A stretch of DNA of 5,189 nucleotides from SZUA-229 sp041589455 (GTDB taxonomy: Bacteria > Pseudomonadota > Gammaproteobacteria > SZUA-229): the NCBI GenBank assembly GCA_041589455.1, contig JBFHVQ010000125.1, positions 1 through 5,189 of the forward strand, given 5' to 3'. Below are positions 1-5,151 of this stretch, piece after piece. A program made the translations under genes and the position numbers. Positions within the stretch are counted from its first letter, which is position 1. The number at the start of each line of letters is the position of its first letter. The notes under the pieces were generated by a model. That model was not told the origin of the DNA. It did not search any database and was given only the letters and a program-made list of their open reading frames with translations.

Positions 1-1
1 A

Positions 2-78
2 TGGCGGACCGGACGGGACTCGAACCCGCGACCTCCGGCGTGACAGGCCGGCATTCTAACCAGCTGAACTACCGGTCC
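2..78 (-). tRNA. tRNA-Asp (anticodon GUC)
   Basis: The minus strand folds into a full 77-nt cloverleaf. The acceptor stem GGACCGG pairs with CCGGTCC, followed by discriminator G and an encoded CCA. There is a D arm with AGCTGGTTAGA, a 5-bp anticodon stem CCGGC/GCCGG, and a T arm with GGTTCGAGTCC. The anticodon GTC lies at 42-44, which decodes aspartate codons GAU and GAC. The gene lies only 2 nt downstream of tRNA-Val and has no promoter of its own visible, so it is most likely cut from the same hupB-tRNA precursor. The window ends 1 nt past its 3' end, so its terminator is not visible. Identity is secure from the anticodon and fold. Confidence 0.97.
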
Positions 79-80
79 AG

Positions 81-156
81 TGGTGGGTGGTGAGGGAGTC
101 GAACCCCCGACATTCGCCTTGTAAGGGCGACGCTCTACCAGCTGAGCTAACCACCC
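81..156 (-). tRNA. tRNA-Val (anticodon UAC)
   Basis: The minus strand gives a 76-nt cloverleaf. The acceptor stem GGGTGGT pairs with ACCACCC, followed by discriminator A and an encoded CCA. The D arm reads TAGCTCAGCTGGTAGAGC, the anticodon stem is TCGCC/GGCGA, and the T arm contains GGGTTCGACTCCC. The anticodon TAC lies at 121-123, which reads valine GUA and, with the usual U34 modification, other GUN codons. The mature 5' end lies 15 nt after the hupB stop codon. That leaves no room for a separate promoter outside hupB, so this tRNA is probably released from a hupB transcript by RNase P. Confidence 0.97.
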
Positions 157-171
157 GCCATTTAAGGGGCG

Positions 172-444
172 CTAGTTTACTGCATCTTTTAACGCTTTGC
201 CAGGCTTAAATGCAGGAACATTTGCTGCTGCGATTTGAATTTCTGCACCTGTCTGTGGGTTACGGCCAGTACGAGCTGAACGCTGACGCACAAGGAAAGT
301 ACCGAAACCAACGATAGTTACCTGGTCATTATCTTTTAATGCACCTGATACTGACGAGATCATAGCATCCAGTGCACGACTTGAGTCTGCTTTTGATAAA
401 CCTGAGTTTTCAGCGATAGCGTCAATCAATTCTGATTTGTTCAT
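172..444 (-). CDS. hupB: DNA-binding protein HU-beta
   Basis: This 90-residue protein has the standard HU length and begins MNKSELIDAIAE, typical of HU-beta. HU is a small dimeric nucleoid protein that bends DNA without strong sequence preference and helps in compaction, replication and recombination. The N-terminal half (about residues 1-40) is the helical dimerisation body. The HU/IHF signature runs from GFGTF (46-50) to RNPQTG (61-66), with the DNA-kinking Pro63 at the tip of the beta arm. The C-terminal FKPGKALKDAVN is also typical. HU rather than IHF is indicated by the sequence and by position after lon. The start is supported by an AGGA Shine-Dalgarno at 451-454, 6 nt before ATG. The gene has its own promoter(s) upstream and leads directly into two tRNA genes. 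Confidence 0.97.
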   Translation of the reverse strand: MNKSELIDAIAENSGLSKADSSRALDAMISSVSGALKDNDQVTIVGFGTFLVRQRSARTGRNPQTGAEIQIAAANVPAFKPGKALKDAVN

Positions 445-475
445 TAGAAATCCTAATATTTGTTGTATTTTGTAG

Positions 476-499
476 AAAAAAAAAGAAACTCTCGTTTCT
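476..499 (-). terminator. Terminator-like hairpin in the hupB leader
   Basis: On the minus strand AGAAAC pairs with GTTTCT around a GAGA loop (a GNRA tetraloop). The 3' arm runs straight into eight more T residues (476-483). This is the form of an intrinsic terminator, though the 6-bp stem has only two G-C pairs and may be leaky. It lies 32 nt before the hupB ATG and downstream of the best hupB promoter. It would therefore end transcription inside the leader unless read through. It could be an attenuator, the 3' end of a short leader RNA, or a fortuitous AT-rich fold. Confidence 0.5.
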
Positions 500-599
500 A
501 AAGAAATTAATTATTGTAAAAGCCCGTATCCACCAATCTAATGACTTTATCGAATGAGTCATGCAGCAGGAAGAAACTTCACATCTTTCTTGCGGCAAA

Positions 600-629
600 T
601 TTATACCAGCCCTGAAAGCGCCGTGTCAA
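600..629 (-). promoter_or_regulatory. Sigma-70 promoter for hupB (proximal)
   Basis: The minus strand shows a perfect -35 TTGACA (624-629), an 18-bp spacer and a -10 TATAAA (600-605). The -10 is preceded by TGG, giving an extended -10 (TGnTATAAA). The expected start is near 593, which gives a leader of about 150 nt before the hupB ATG. This is the strongest promoter-like sequence in the window and agrees with high HU expression. The element is seen directly; activity is inferred. Confidence 0.75.
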
Positions 630-651
630 TGGGTATTACTGGTTTTAGGGG

Positions 652-679
652 TATTTATTATTGATAATTCTTGTGTCAA
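652..679 (-). promoter_or_regulatory. Possible distal hupB promoter
   Basis: A second perfect -35 TTGACA (674-679) lies exactly 50 bp upstream of the proximal one and shares the heptamer TTGACAC. The best -10 at allowed spacing is TAAATA (652-657, spacer 16), which matches the consensus poorly. It may be a weak second promoter, as hupB in E. coli has several, or a chance match in AT-rich DNA. Confidence 0.35.
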
Positions 680-802
680 GTAGCAAATGTAGACTTTTAT
701 CTGATAATTTTAAGAAAAATTACAATTAAAAACGTCCAGTTGAAACCTTCAATTCAATTCATCATTTTTTTAATAAGATACTTTCTTGTGTATCACTACC
801 CC

Positions 803-838
803 AAAAAAACAGTCACTAATATACTTAAGTGACTGTTT
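803..838 (-). terminator. Intrinsic terminator of lon
   Basis: A perfect 11-bp stem (807-817 with 828-838; AAACAGTCACT on the minus strand) encloses a 10-nt loop. It is followed on the minus strand by a T run (803-809, partly in the stem). It begins 18 nt after the lon stop codon and separates lon from hupB, so hupB should depend mainly on its own promoters. Confidence 0.9.
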
Positions 839-856
839 GATTGTACCTGAAATTAC

Positions 857-3304
857 CTAATGATGGCGCAATGTATCTTCTTTTTTACTCTTTTTTGACT
901 TTCCGCTCTCCGCAGTACTACCCTTTGATTTATCTAATGGCGTCGGTTCATTTGTGAGCGCAATAGCGAGTACATCATCAATCCAGCGAACCGGTTTAAT
1001 ATCCAGTTTTTCAAGTACTGTTTTCGGTATATCCGCCAGATCTTTCTCATTTTCATAAGGAATAATTACAGTCTCAATACCACCTCGATGAGCTGCCAGT
1101 AATTTCTCTTTAAGTCCACCAATCGGTAGCACTTCACCACGCAGGGTAATCTCACCTGTCATCGCCACACTGGACTTCACAGGGTTGCCTGTCATAGTCG
1201 ACACGATGGCTGTACACATACCAATACCAGCACTAGGCCCATCTTTAGGTGTCGCACCCTCTGGTACGTGAATATGAATATCCTTATTCTCATAGAAATC
1301 ATCTTCAAGTCCCAGTGATGCAGCTCGATTACGCACCACTGTCATTGCTGCATGAATAGATTCCTGCATGACATCACCCAGCTGCCCAGTAAAGGTCTGC
1401 TTACCCTTACCCGCCATAACCGCGGCTTCAATGCTTAATAACTCACCACCTACTTCAGTCCATGCCAGACCTGTTACCTGACCAATCTGATCACTATCTT
1501 CTGCTTTTCCATAGCGGAAACGTTTAACACCTAGATATTTCTCAAGATTCTCTGGTGTCACGACTACCTTTTCTTTAGACGAGGTCAGCAATACATCCTT
1601 CACGACCTTGCGGCAAACTTTGGACATTTCACGTTCAAGACTACGCACACCCGCTTCTCGCGTGTAGTAGCGAACCGTATCCATAATCGCCTCTTTAGTC
1701 ACTTCCAGCTCATCAGCATTAAGACCATTGTTTTCCATCTGCTTGGGCAGAAGATAGTTTTTCACAATGTTCATCTTTTCGTCTTCGGTATAACCTGGAA
1801 TACGAATAACCTCCATACGATCCAGCAGAGGACCTGGAATATTCATGCTATTCGAGGTAGCGATAAACATCACATCTGAAAGATCAAAGTCGACCTCCAG
1901 ATAATGATCACCAAAAGTATGGTTCTGTTCAGGATCAAGCACTTCTAATAACGCAGAAGCCGGGTCACCACGGAAATCCTGAGCCATCTTATCGATTTCA
2001 TCCAGTAGGAACAGTGGGTTACGTGTACCAACCTTACTCAAATTCTGAATCACTTTACCGGGCAATGAACCAATATAAGTTCGTCGATGGCCGCGAATTT
2101 CGGCTTCGTCACGCACACCACCCAGTGCCATACGTGTGAATTTACGATTGGTTGCTTTGGCAATTGACTGCCCCAGTGAGGTTTTACCGACACCTGGAGG
2201 ACCAACCAGACACAGAATCGGCCCTTTCAGTTTTTTTACACGTTGCTGAACTGCGAGGTATTCCAGGATACGTTCTTTAACTTTTTCCAGACCATAATGG
2301 TCTTCATCCAGTACCATTTGCGCCTTACTCAGATCTTGCGAAATCTTACTGCGCTTCTTCCATGGACAGCCCACCAGTGCATCGATATAATTTCGAACCA
2401 CAGTCGCTTCTGCCGACATAGGAGACATCATCTTCAACTTGTTGATTTCAGATGTAGCTTTCTTCTTCGCCTCTTTACTCATGCCGGCTTTTTCGATCTT
2501 ATTCTCAAGATCTTCAATTTCATTCGGCGCTTCGTCGAGCTCACCCAGCTCTTTCTGAATCGCCTTCATCTGCTCATTCAGATAATACTCACGCTGGCTT
2601 TTTTCCATCTGCTGTTTTACACGACCACGAATACGCTTCTCGATCTGCAACAGATCAATTTCTGCTTCGATCATGCTCAGCAAATATTCCATGCGCTCTT
2701 TCACATCTGAAATAGCAAGAATGTTCTGTTTTTCTTCAACCTTCAGTGACATATGTGCCGCAATCGTGTCAGAAAGACGCGCAGGGTCATCAATTCCACT
2801 CAGTGAGGTAAGAATTTCGGGCGGGACTTTTTTATTCAGTTTTACATACTGATCAAAAACACCGAGTATCGAACGAGACAACACTTCTAGTTCGCGTGGT
2901 TTTTTGCTCCCAGTATCTTCTAAAAGGGTGTAATCAGCGGTAAAGAACTCTTCATCATCAAAAACTTCATCAACTTTGGCACGGGTAGAACCTTCTACCA
3001 GTACCTTAATGGTTCCATCAGGTAATTTAAGTAATTGCAGGATAGTTGATAGCGTGCCAATGTTGTGAATATCCTTCATTGAAGGATCATCAATTTCTGC
3101 GCTTTTCTGCGCTACCAGCAGAATCTGCTTGTCTTTGGACATCGCCGCATCCAGCGCCTGGATCGATTTATCACGCCCTACAAATAACGGGATAACCATA
3201 TGGGGATAAACCACCACATCCCTTAAAGGCAGTACAGGCGTTTTGCCCTCATAGGCTTCCACGTTTGATTCTACTTCGTTGTTTTCGATATCTGACACAG
3301 TCAT
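857..3304 (-). CDS. lon: ATP-dependent protease Lon
   Basis: Lon is a cytoplasmic homohexameric AAA+ serine protease that degrades misfolded and selected regulatory proteins. The 815-residue product has the full LonA order: an N-terminal substrate-binding domain starting at TPVLPLRDVVVYP (about 22-210), a coiled-coil linker (about 210-320), the AAA+ module, and the protease domain (about 605-785). Key residues are present: Walker A GPPGVGKT (368-375, Lys374), Walker B LLDEID (433-438, Glu436), sensor-1 Asn485, arginine finger Arg496, sensor-2 Arg554, and the catalytic dyad Ser691 (PKDGPSAG) and Lys734 (GGLKEK). Each is offset by a constant +12 from E. coli numbering, so the core is collinear. 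It is longer than E. coli Lon (784) by about 12 N-terminal residues and a Lys/Ser-rich tail. A sigma-32-like promoter lies upstream and a terminator downstream. The exact start is uncertain. Confidence 0.98.
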   Translation of the reverse strand: MTVSDIENNEVESNVEAYEGKTPVLPLRDVVVYPHMVIPLFVGRDKSIQALDAAMSKDKQILLVAQKSAEIDDPSMKDIHNIGTLSTILQLLKLPDGTIKVLVEGSTRAKVDEVFDDEEFFTADYTLLEDTGSKKPRELEVLSRSILGVFDQYVKLNKKVPPEILTSLSGIDDPARLSDTIAAHMSLKVEEKQNILAISDVKERMEYLLSMIEAEIDLLQIEKRIRGRVKQQMEKSQREYYLNEQMKAIQKELGELDEAPNEIEDLENKIEKAGMSKEAKKKATSEINKLKMMSPMSAEATVVRNYIDALVGCPWKKRSKISQDLSKAQMVLDEDHYGLEKVKERILEYLAVQQRVKKLKGPILCLVGPPGVGKTSLGQSIAKATNRKFTRMALGGVRDEAEIRGHRRTYIGSLPGKVIQNLSKVGTRNPLFLLDEIDKMAQDFRGDPASALLEVLDPEQNHTFGDHYLEVDFDLSDVMFIATSNSMNIPGPLLDRMEVIRIPGYTEDEKMNIVKNYLLPKQMENNGLNADELEVTKEAIMDTVRYYTREAGVRSLEREMSKVCRKVVKDVLLTSSKEKVVVTPENLEKYLGVKRFRYGKAEDSDQIGQVTGLAWTEVGGELLSIEAAVMAGKGKQTFTGQLGDVMQESIHAAMTVVRNRAASLGLEDDFYENKDIHIHVPEGATPKDGPSAGIGMCTAIVSTMTGNPVKSSVAMTGEITLRGEVLPIGGLKEKLLAAHRGGIETVIIPYENEKDLADIPKTVLEKLDIKPVRWIDDVLAIALTNEPTPLDKSKGSTAESGKSKKSKKEDTLRHH

Positions 3305-3310
3305 TACCTC
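3296..3310 (-). promoter_or_regulatory. lon ribosome binding site and alternative start
   Basis: The only good Shine-Dalgarno near the lon start is GAGG at 3307-3310. It is just 2 nt from the ATG at 3302-3304, which is unusually close. It is 8 nt, near the ideal, from an in-frame GTG at codon 3 (3296-3298). Translation may therefore start at the GTG, giving a protein two residues shorter. Confidence 0.45.
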
Positions 3311-3357
3311 GATAGATGGAGGGGTAAGTATTTTGCCCGTCTTATTCTGTTGTTTAT

Positions 3358-3380
3358 TTCACATTGGGGCAGAATGTGAA
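3358..3380. repeat. Dyad over the lon promoter -10
   Basis: The perfect arms TTCACATT (3358-3365) and AATGTGAA (3373-3380) flank a 7-bp centre. The centre carries the CCCC of the sigma-32 -10 on the minus strand. It has the shape of an operator for a dimeric regulator. The half-sites are in the reverse order to a CRP site, and the dyad is unlike CIRCE. The repeat is certain; a regulatory role is inferred. Confidence 0.5.
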
Positions 3381-3388
3381 GCTTCAAG
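3361..3388 (-). promoter_or_regulatory. Sigma-32 (heat-shock) promoter of lon
   Basis: The minus strand reads CTTGAAG (3382-3388), a 12-bp spacer, then CCCCAATGT (3361-3369). This resembles the RpoH consensus CTTGAAA/CCCCATnT at a permitted spacing. The expected start is near 3354, about 50 nt before the lon ATG. Heat-shock control of lon is established in E. coli, which supports the call. A palindrome CACGGCCGTG (3389-3398) abuts the -35, and a longer dyad covers the -10. Confidence 0.75.
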
Positions 3389-3444
3389 CACGGCCGTGAA
3401 AACTTTATTTCAGTTCAGGCTAAAAAACGGCCTTGCAGAGAAGC

Positions 3445-3470
3445 GAAACCGGAAGCACCGCATCGGTTTC
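3445..3470 (-). repeat. Hairpin in the clpX-lon gap
   Basis: The 7-bp arms GAAACCG/CGGTTTC (3464-3470 with 3445-3451 on the minus strand) enclose a 12-nt loop. No U-tract follows directly; a T6 run at 3422-3427 is 17 nt farther on. It is probably a structure in read-through clpX mRNA rather than a true terminator. Confidence 0.45.
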
Positions 3471-3494
3471 ATTCGTGTGTGACTATACATATCA

Positions 3495-3518
3495 CCTGCT
3501 AGCGGTGAAGCCAGCAGG
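3495..3518 (-). repeat. Stable stem-loop just after clpX
   Basis: CCTGCTGGC pairs with GCTAGCAGG (9 bp including one G-U) around a 6-nt loop, starting 16 nt past the clpX stop codon. No T-run follows, so it is unlikely to be a complete intrinsic terminator. It could protect the clpX mRNA 3' end from exonucleases while some transcripts continue into lon. Confidence 0.55.
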
Positions 3519-3534
3519 CAAGCATTTCAGGACT

Positions 3535-4815
3535 TTATTCAGCGTTGTTTGCTGACTTCTGAGTCTCGTTATTTTCATAAACCATGTATGGTTTTGACTC
3601 ACCGTTTATCACACTCTCATCTAGTACAACCTTACTAACATTGTCGAGTGATGGCAGTTCATACATGGTTTCCAGAAGAATATTTTCCAGAATTGTGCGC
3701 AGACCACGAGCACCGGTTTTGCGCTCCATTGCCTTTTTAGCAACCGCTGACAGCGCATCTTCACGGAATTCGAGTTCACAGTCTTCCATTTCAAACATCT
3801 TGGAGTACTGCTTGGTCAGTGCATTCTTAGGTTGTGTCAGAATCGTGATCAGGGCATCCTCATCCAGCTCTTCCAGAGTTGCTACAACCGGTAGACGACC
3901 AACAAATTCAGGAATCAGGCCATAACGAATCAGGTCATCAGACTCCATATCGCGTAATACCTCACCGGTAGAACGGGTGTTTTCCTTGCTGTGCACCTGG
4001 GCACCAAAGCCGATACCACTCTTTTCAGAGCGATCACGAATCACCTGATCAAGGCCTGCAAATGCACCACCACAGATAAACAGTATGTTAGATGTATCAA
4101 CCTGTAAAAACTCCTGCTGTGGGTGCTTACGACCACCCTGCGGAGGAACAGAGGCAACGGTACCTTCGATTAACTTAAGCAGTGCCTGCTGAACACCTTC
4201 ACCAGACACATCACGGGTGATAGATGGATTATCTGATTTACGGGAAATTTTGTCGATCTCATCGATATAGACAATGCCCGTTTGTGCTTTTTCGACATCG
4301 TAATCACATTTCTGCAATAACTTCTGAATAATATTCTCTACGTCTTCACCAACATAACCCGCCTCAGTCAAGGTGGTAGCATCAGCAATTGTGAAGGGAA
4401 CATTCAATAGACGCGCCAGAGTCTGTGCCAGCAGGGTTTTACCCGAACCAGTCGGACCAATCAGCATAATATTGCTTTTCGATAGCTCAACGTCGTCTTT
4501 CTTATGTTTAACTTCCAGACGCTTGTAGTGGTTATAGACAGCCACTGACAAGACTTTCTTGGCCTGCTTCTGACCAATTACATAATCGTCAAGTATCTCT
4601 TTGATTTCTCTAGGTTTTGGTAATTTATGTACTGAGGATGCAGCCTGCTCCTGTAATTCTTCACTGATGATATCATTACAAAGTTCGACACATTCATCAC
4701 AGATAAAGACTGATGGCCCTGCTATCAGCTTTTTAACTTCGTGCTGGCTTTTGCCACAAAACGAGCAATACAGTAGTTTGCCCGAATCTTCATCATTATT
4801 TTTCTCGTCACTCAT
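3535..4815 (-). CDS. clpX: ATP-dependent Clp protease ATP-binding subunit ClpX
   Basis: ClpX is a hexameric AAA+ unfoldase that recognises tagged substrates (for example ssrA) and threads them into ClpP. The 426-residue product has normal length. An N-terminal zinc-binding domain carries Cys17, Cys20, Cys39 and Cys42. Motifs in order: Walker A GPTGSGKT (120-127, Lys126), pore-1 loop GYVG (153-156), Walker B YIDEID (183-188, Glu186), RKH loop (229-231), the ClpP-docking IGF loop (268-270), arginine finger Arg307 in EFVGR, and sensor-2 GAR (Arg370). A loosely conserved acidic and asparagine-rich tail ends the protein. The start is supported by GAGG at 4823-4826, 7 nt before the ATG. It follows clpP and precedes lon, the usual order, but lies behind a strong clpP terminator. 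Confidence 0.98.
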   Translation of the reverse strand: MSDEKNNDEDSGKLLYCSFCGKSQHEVKKLIAGPSVFICDECVELCNDIISEELQEQAASSVHKLPKPREIKEILDDYVIGQKQAKKVLSVAVYNHYKRLEVKHKKDDVELSKSNIMLIGPTGSGKTLLAQTLARLLNVPFTIADATTLTEAGYVGEDVENIIQKLLQKCDYDVEKAQTGIVYIDEIDKISRKSDNPSITRDVSGEGVQQALLKLIEGTVASVPPQGGRKHPQQEFLQVDTSNILFICGGAFAGLDQVIRDRSEKSGIGFGAQVHSKENTRSTGEVLRDMESDDLIRYGLIPEFVGRLPVVATLEELDEDALITILTQPKNALTKQYSKMFEMEDCELEFREDALSAVAKKAMERKTGARGLRTILENILLETMYELPSLDNVSKVVLDESVINGESKPYMVYENNETQKSANNAE

Positions 4816-4855
4816 GACGTTTCCTCATGCTAGCCCGAAGCTGATCAATTATTAA

Positions 4856-4874
4856 CCTGAATAAGGATTTCAGG
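4856..4874 (-). repeat. Short hairpin upstream of clpX
   Basis: The 6-bp perfect arms CCTGAA/TTCAGG (4856-4861 with 4869-4874) have a 7-nt loop and end about 40 nt before the clpX ATG. It may be a leader hairpin or an operator. No U-tract follows, so it is not a terminator. Confidence 0.35.
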
Positions 4875-4909
4875 CACTTACCCCATACCTTGCCAATTCT
4901 ACACTTAAG

Positions 4910-4930
4910 ATGCAAGGGTATAATTTGCAT
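4910..4930. repeat. ATGCAA inverted repeat around a TATAAT
   Basis: The arms ATGCAA (4910-4915) and TTGCAT (4925-4930) flank 9 bp. A perfect plus-strand TATAAT (4919-4924) spans the centre and overlaps the right arm by nothing. On the minus strand, TAGAAT (4896-4901) nearby is the best -10-like hexamer ahead of clpX. Neither hexamer has a good -35. This could be an operator or promoter region for clpX or for a plus-strand RNA; evidence is limited to the repeat itself. Confidence 0.35.
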
Positions 4931-4998
4931 GGTTTTTAAAAAAAACAACAAAAAACCTTCATAAATTCAGGGAGTTGGTTGTTTTTTAAACACATTGG

Positions 4999-5019
4999 AC
5001 AACAAACACACAAACAACA
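4999..5019. repeat. A/C-only mirror repeat
   Basis: These 21 bases on the plus strand contain only A and C, and read the same forwards and backwards about the C at 5009. The minus-strand RNA would be a run of only G and U. Mirror symmetry with mixed purine and pyrimidine does not predict triplex DNA. No function can be assigned. Confidence 0.5.
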
Positions 5020-5069
5020 GCACTTTTATGGCTGCCGCTACTTTAACTTGAAGATAGCCCAATTTTCAT

Positions 5070-5097
5070 AAAAAAACCGCCATAAAAGCGGTTTTTT
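5070..5097 (-). terminator. Intrinsic terminator after clpP (bidirectional)
   Basis: A 10-bp stem (5071-5080 with 5088-5097) with a GC core CCGC/GCGG encloses a 7-nt loop. It is flanked by A runs on one side and T runs on the other, so both strands have a hairpin plus U-tract. On the minus strand it starts 54 nt after the clpP stop codon and should end most clpP transcripts before clpX. It could equally end a plus-strand RNA. Confidence 0.9.
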
Positions 5098-5151
5098 GAG
5101 TGCTCACTAACAAGATGGGGGCATGCCTCACAAATTCAAGGCCAGAGTGGC

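Larger units (their letters stand above)
445..856. other. hupB-lon intergenic region
   Basis: This 412 bp gap has no convincing gene. From lon towards hupB it contains the lon terminator (803-838), an AT-rich stretch (about 660-800), two candidate promoters, and a leader of about 150 nt. Besides the terminator-like hairpin, the leader holds short inverted repeats: ATGACT/AGTCAT (541-546 with 557-562) and AAGAAA/TTTCTT (571-576 with 586-591). A 46-codon frame in the leader (422-562) has no clear ribosome binding site and is not called. Confidence 0.7.
4816..5151. other. clpP-clpX intergenic region, repeat-rich
   Basis: This 336 bp gap has no credible gene. From clpP towards clpX it holds the terminator (5070-5097) and a copy of CTTTTATGGC (5023-5032) complementary to part of that terminator. 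Next come an A/C-only mirror repeat (4999-5019) and an AT-rich inverted repeat (4940-4949 with 4978-4987). Last are the ATGCAA dyad and a hairpin near clpX. No strong sigma-70 or sigma-32 promoter for clpX is evident on the minus strand. Confidence 0.65.

Noticed and set aside
422..562. 46-codon minus-strand frame in the hupB leader (starts MTHSIKSLDWW), a possible leader peptide overlapping hupB
   Set aside because: No Shine-Dalgarno lies at a suitable distance. It includes a run of Phe codons encoded by the U-tract, and it has no run of regulatory codons that would fit a known amino-acid attenuator.
2243..2710. Plus-strand open frame opposite lon (155 codons)
   Set aside because: It lies entirely antisense to the lon linker and AAA+ coding region. 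It has no recognisable domain, and its Phe/Leu/His-rich composition is what the complement of a Lys/Glu-rich coding region gives.
857..3304. Frameshift, internal stop or missing catalytic residue in lon
   Set aside because: The frame is intact, and Walker, sensor, arginine-finger and Ser-Lys dyad residues all fall at a constant offset from E. coli Lon.
3358..3380. CRP-like site upstream of lon
   Set aside because: CRP sites read TGTGA-N6-TCACA. Here the half-sites are in the opposite order (TCACA then TGTGA), so it is not a CRP match.
3358..3380. CIRCE (HrcA) element at the lon promoter
   Set aside because: The arms do not match TTAGCACTC/GAGTGCTAA, and the spacing is 7 rather than 9.
3279..3482. 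Plus-strand frame across the lon start and the clpX-lon gap
   Set aside because: It overlaps the lon start and promoter, shows no recognisable protein features, and has no clear promoter.
3584..3925. Plus-strand open frame opposite the clpX 3' part
   Set aside because: It is a Ser/Arg-rich shadow of a conserved coding region, with no family resemblance.
4601..4855. Plus-strand frame over the clpX 5' end
   Set aside because: It is antisense to the ClpX zinc domain and the clpX ribosome binding site, with no recognisable domain.
5023..5046. Seven-codon plus-strand mini-ORF starting ATG at 5028
   Set aside because: It is too short and has no clear ribosome binding site; there is no support beyond a start and stop codon.
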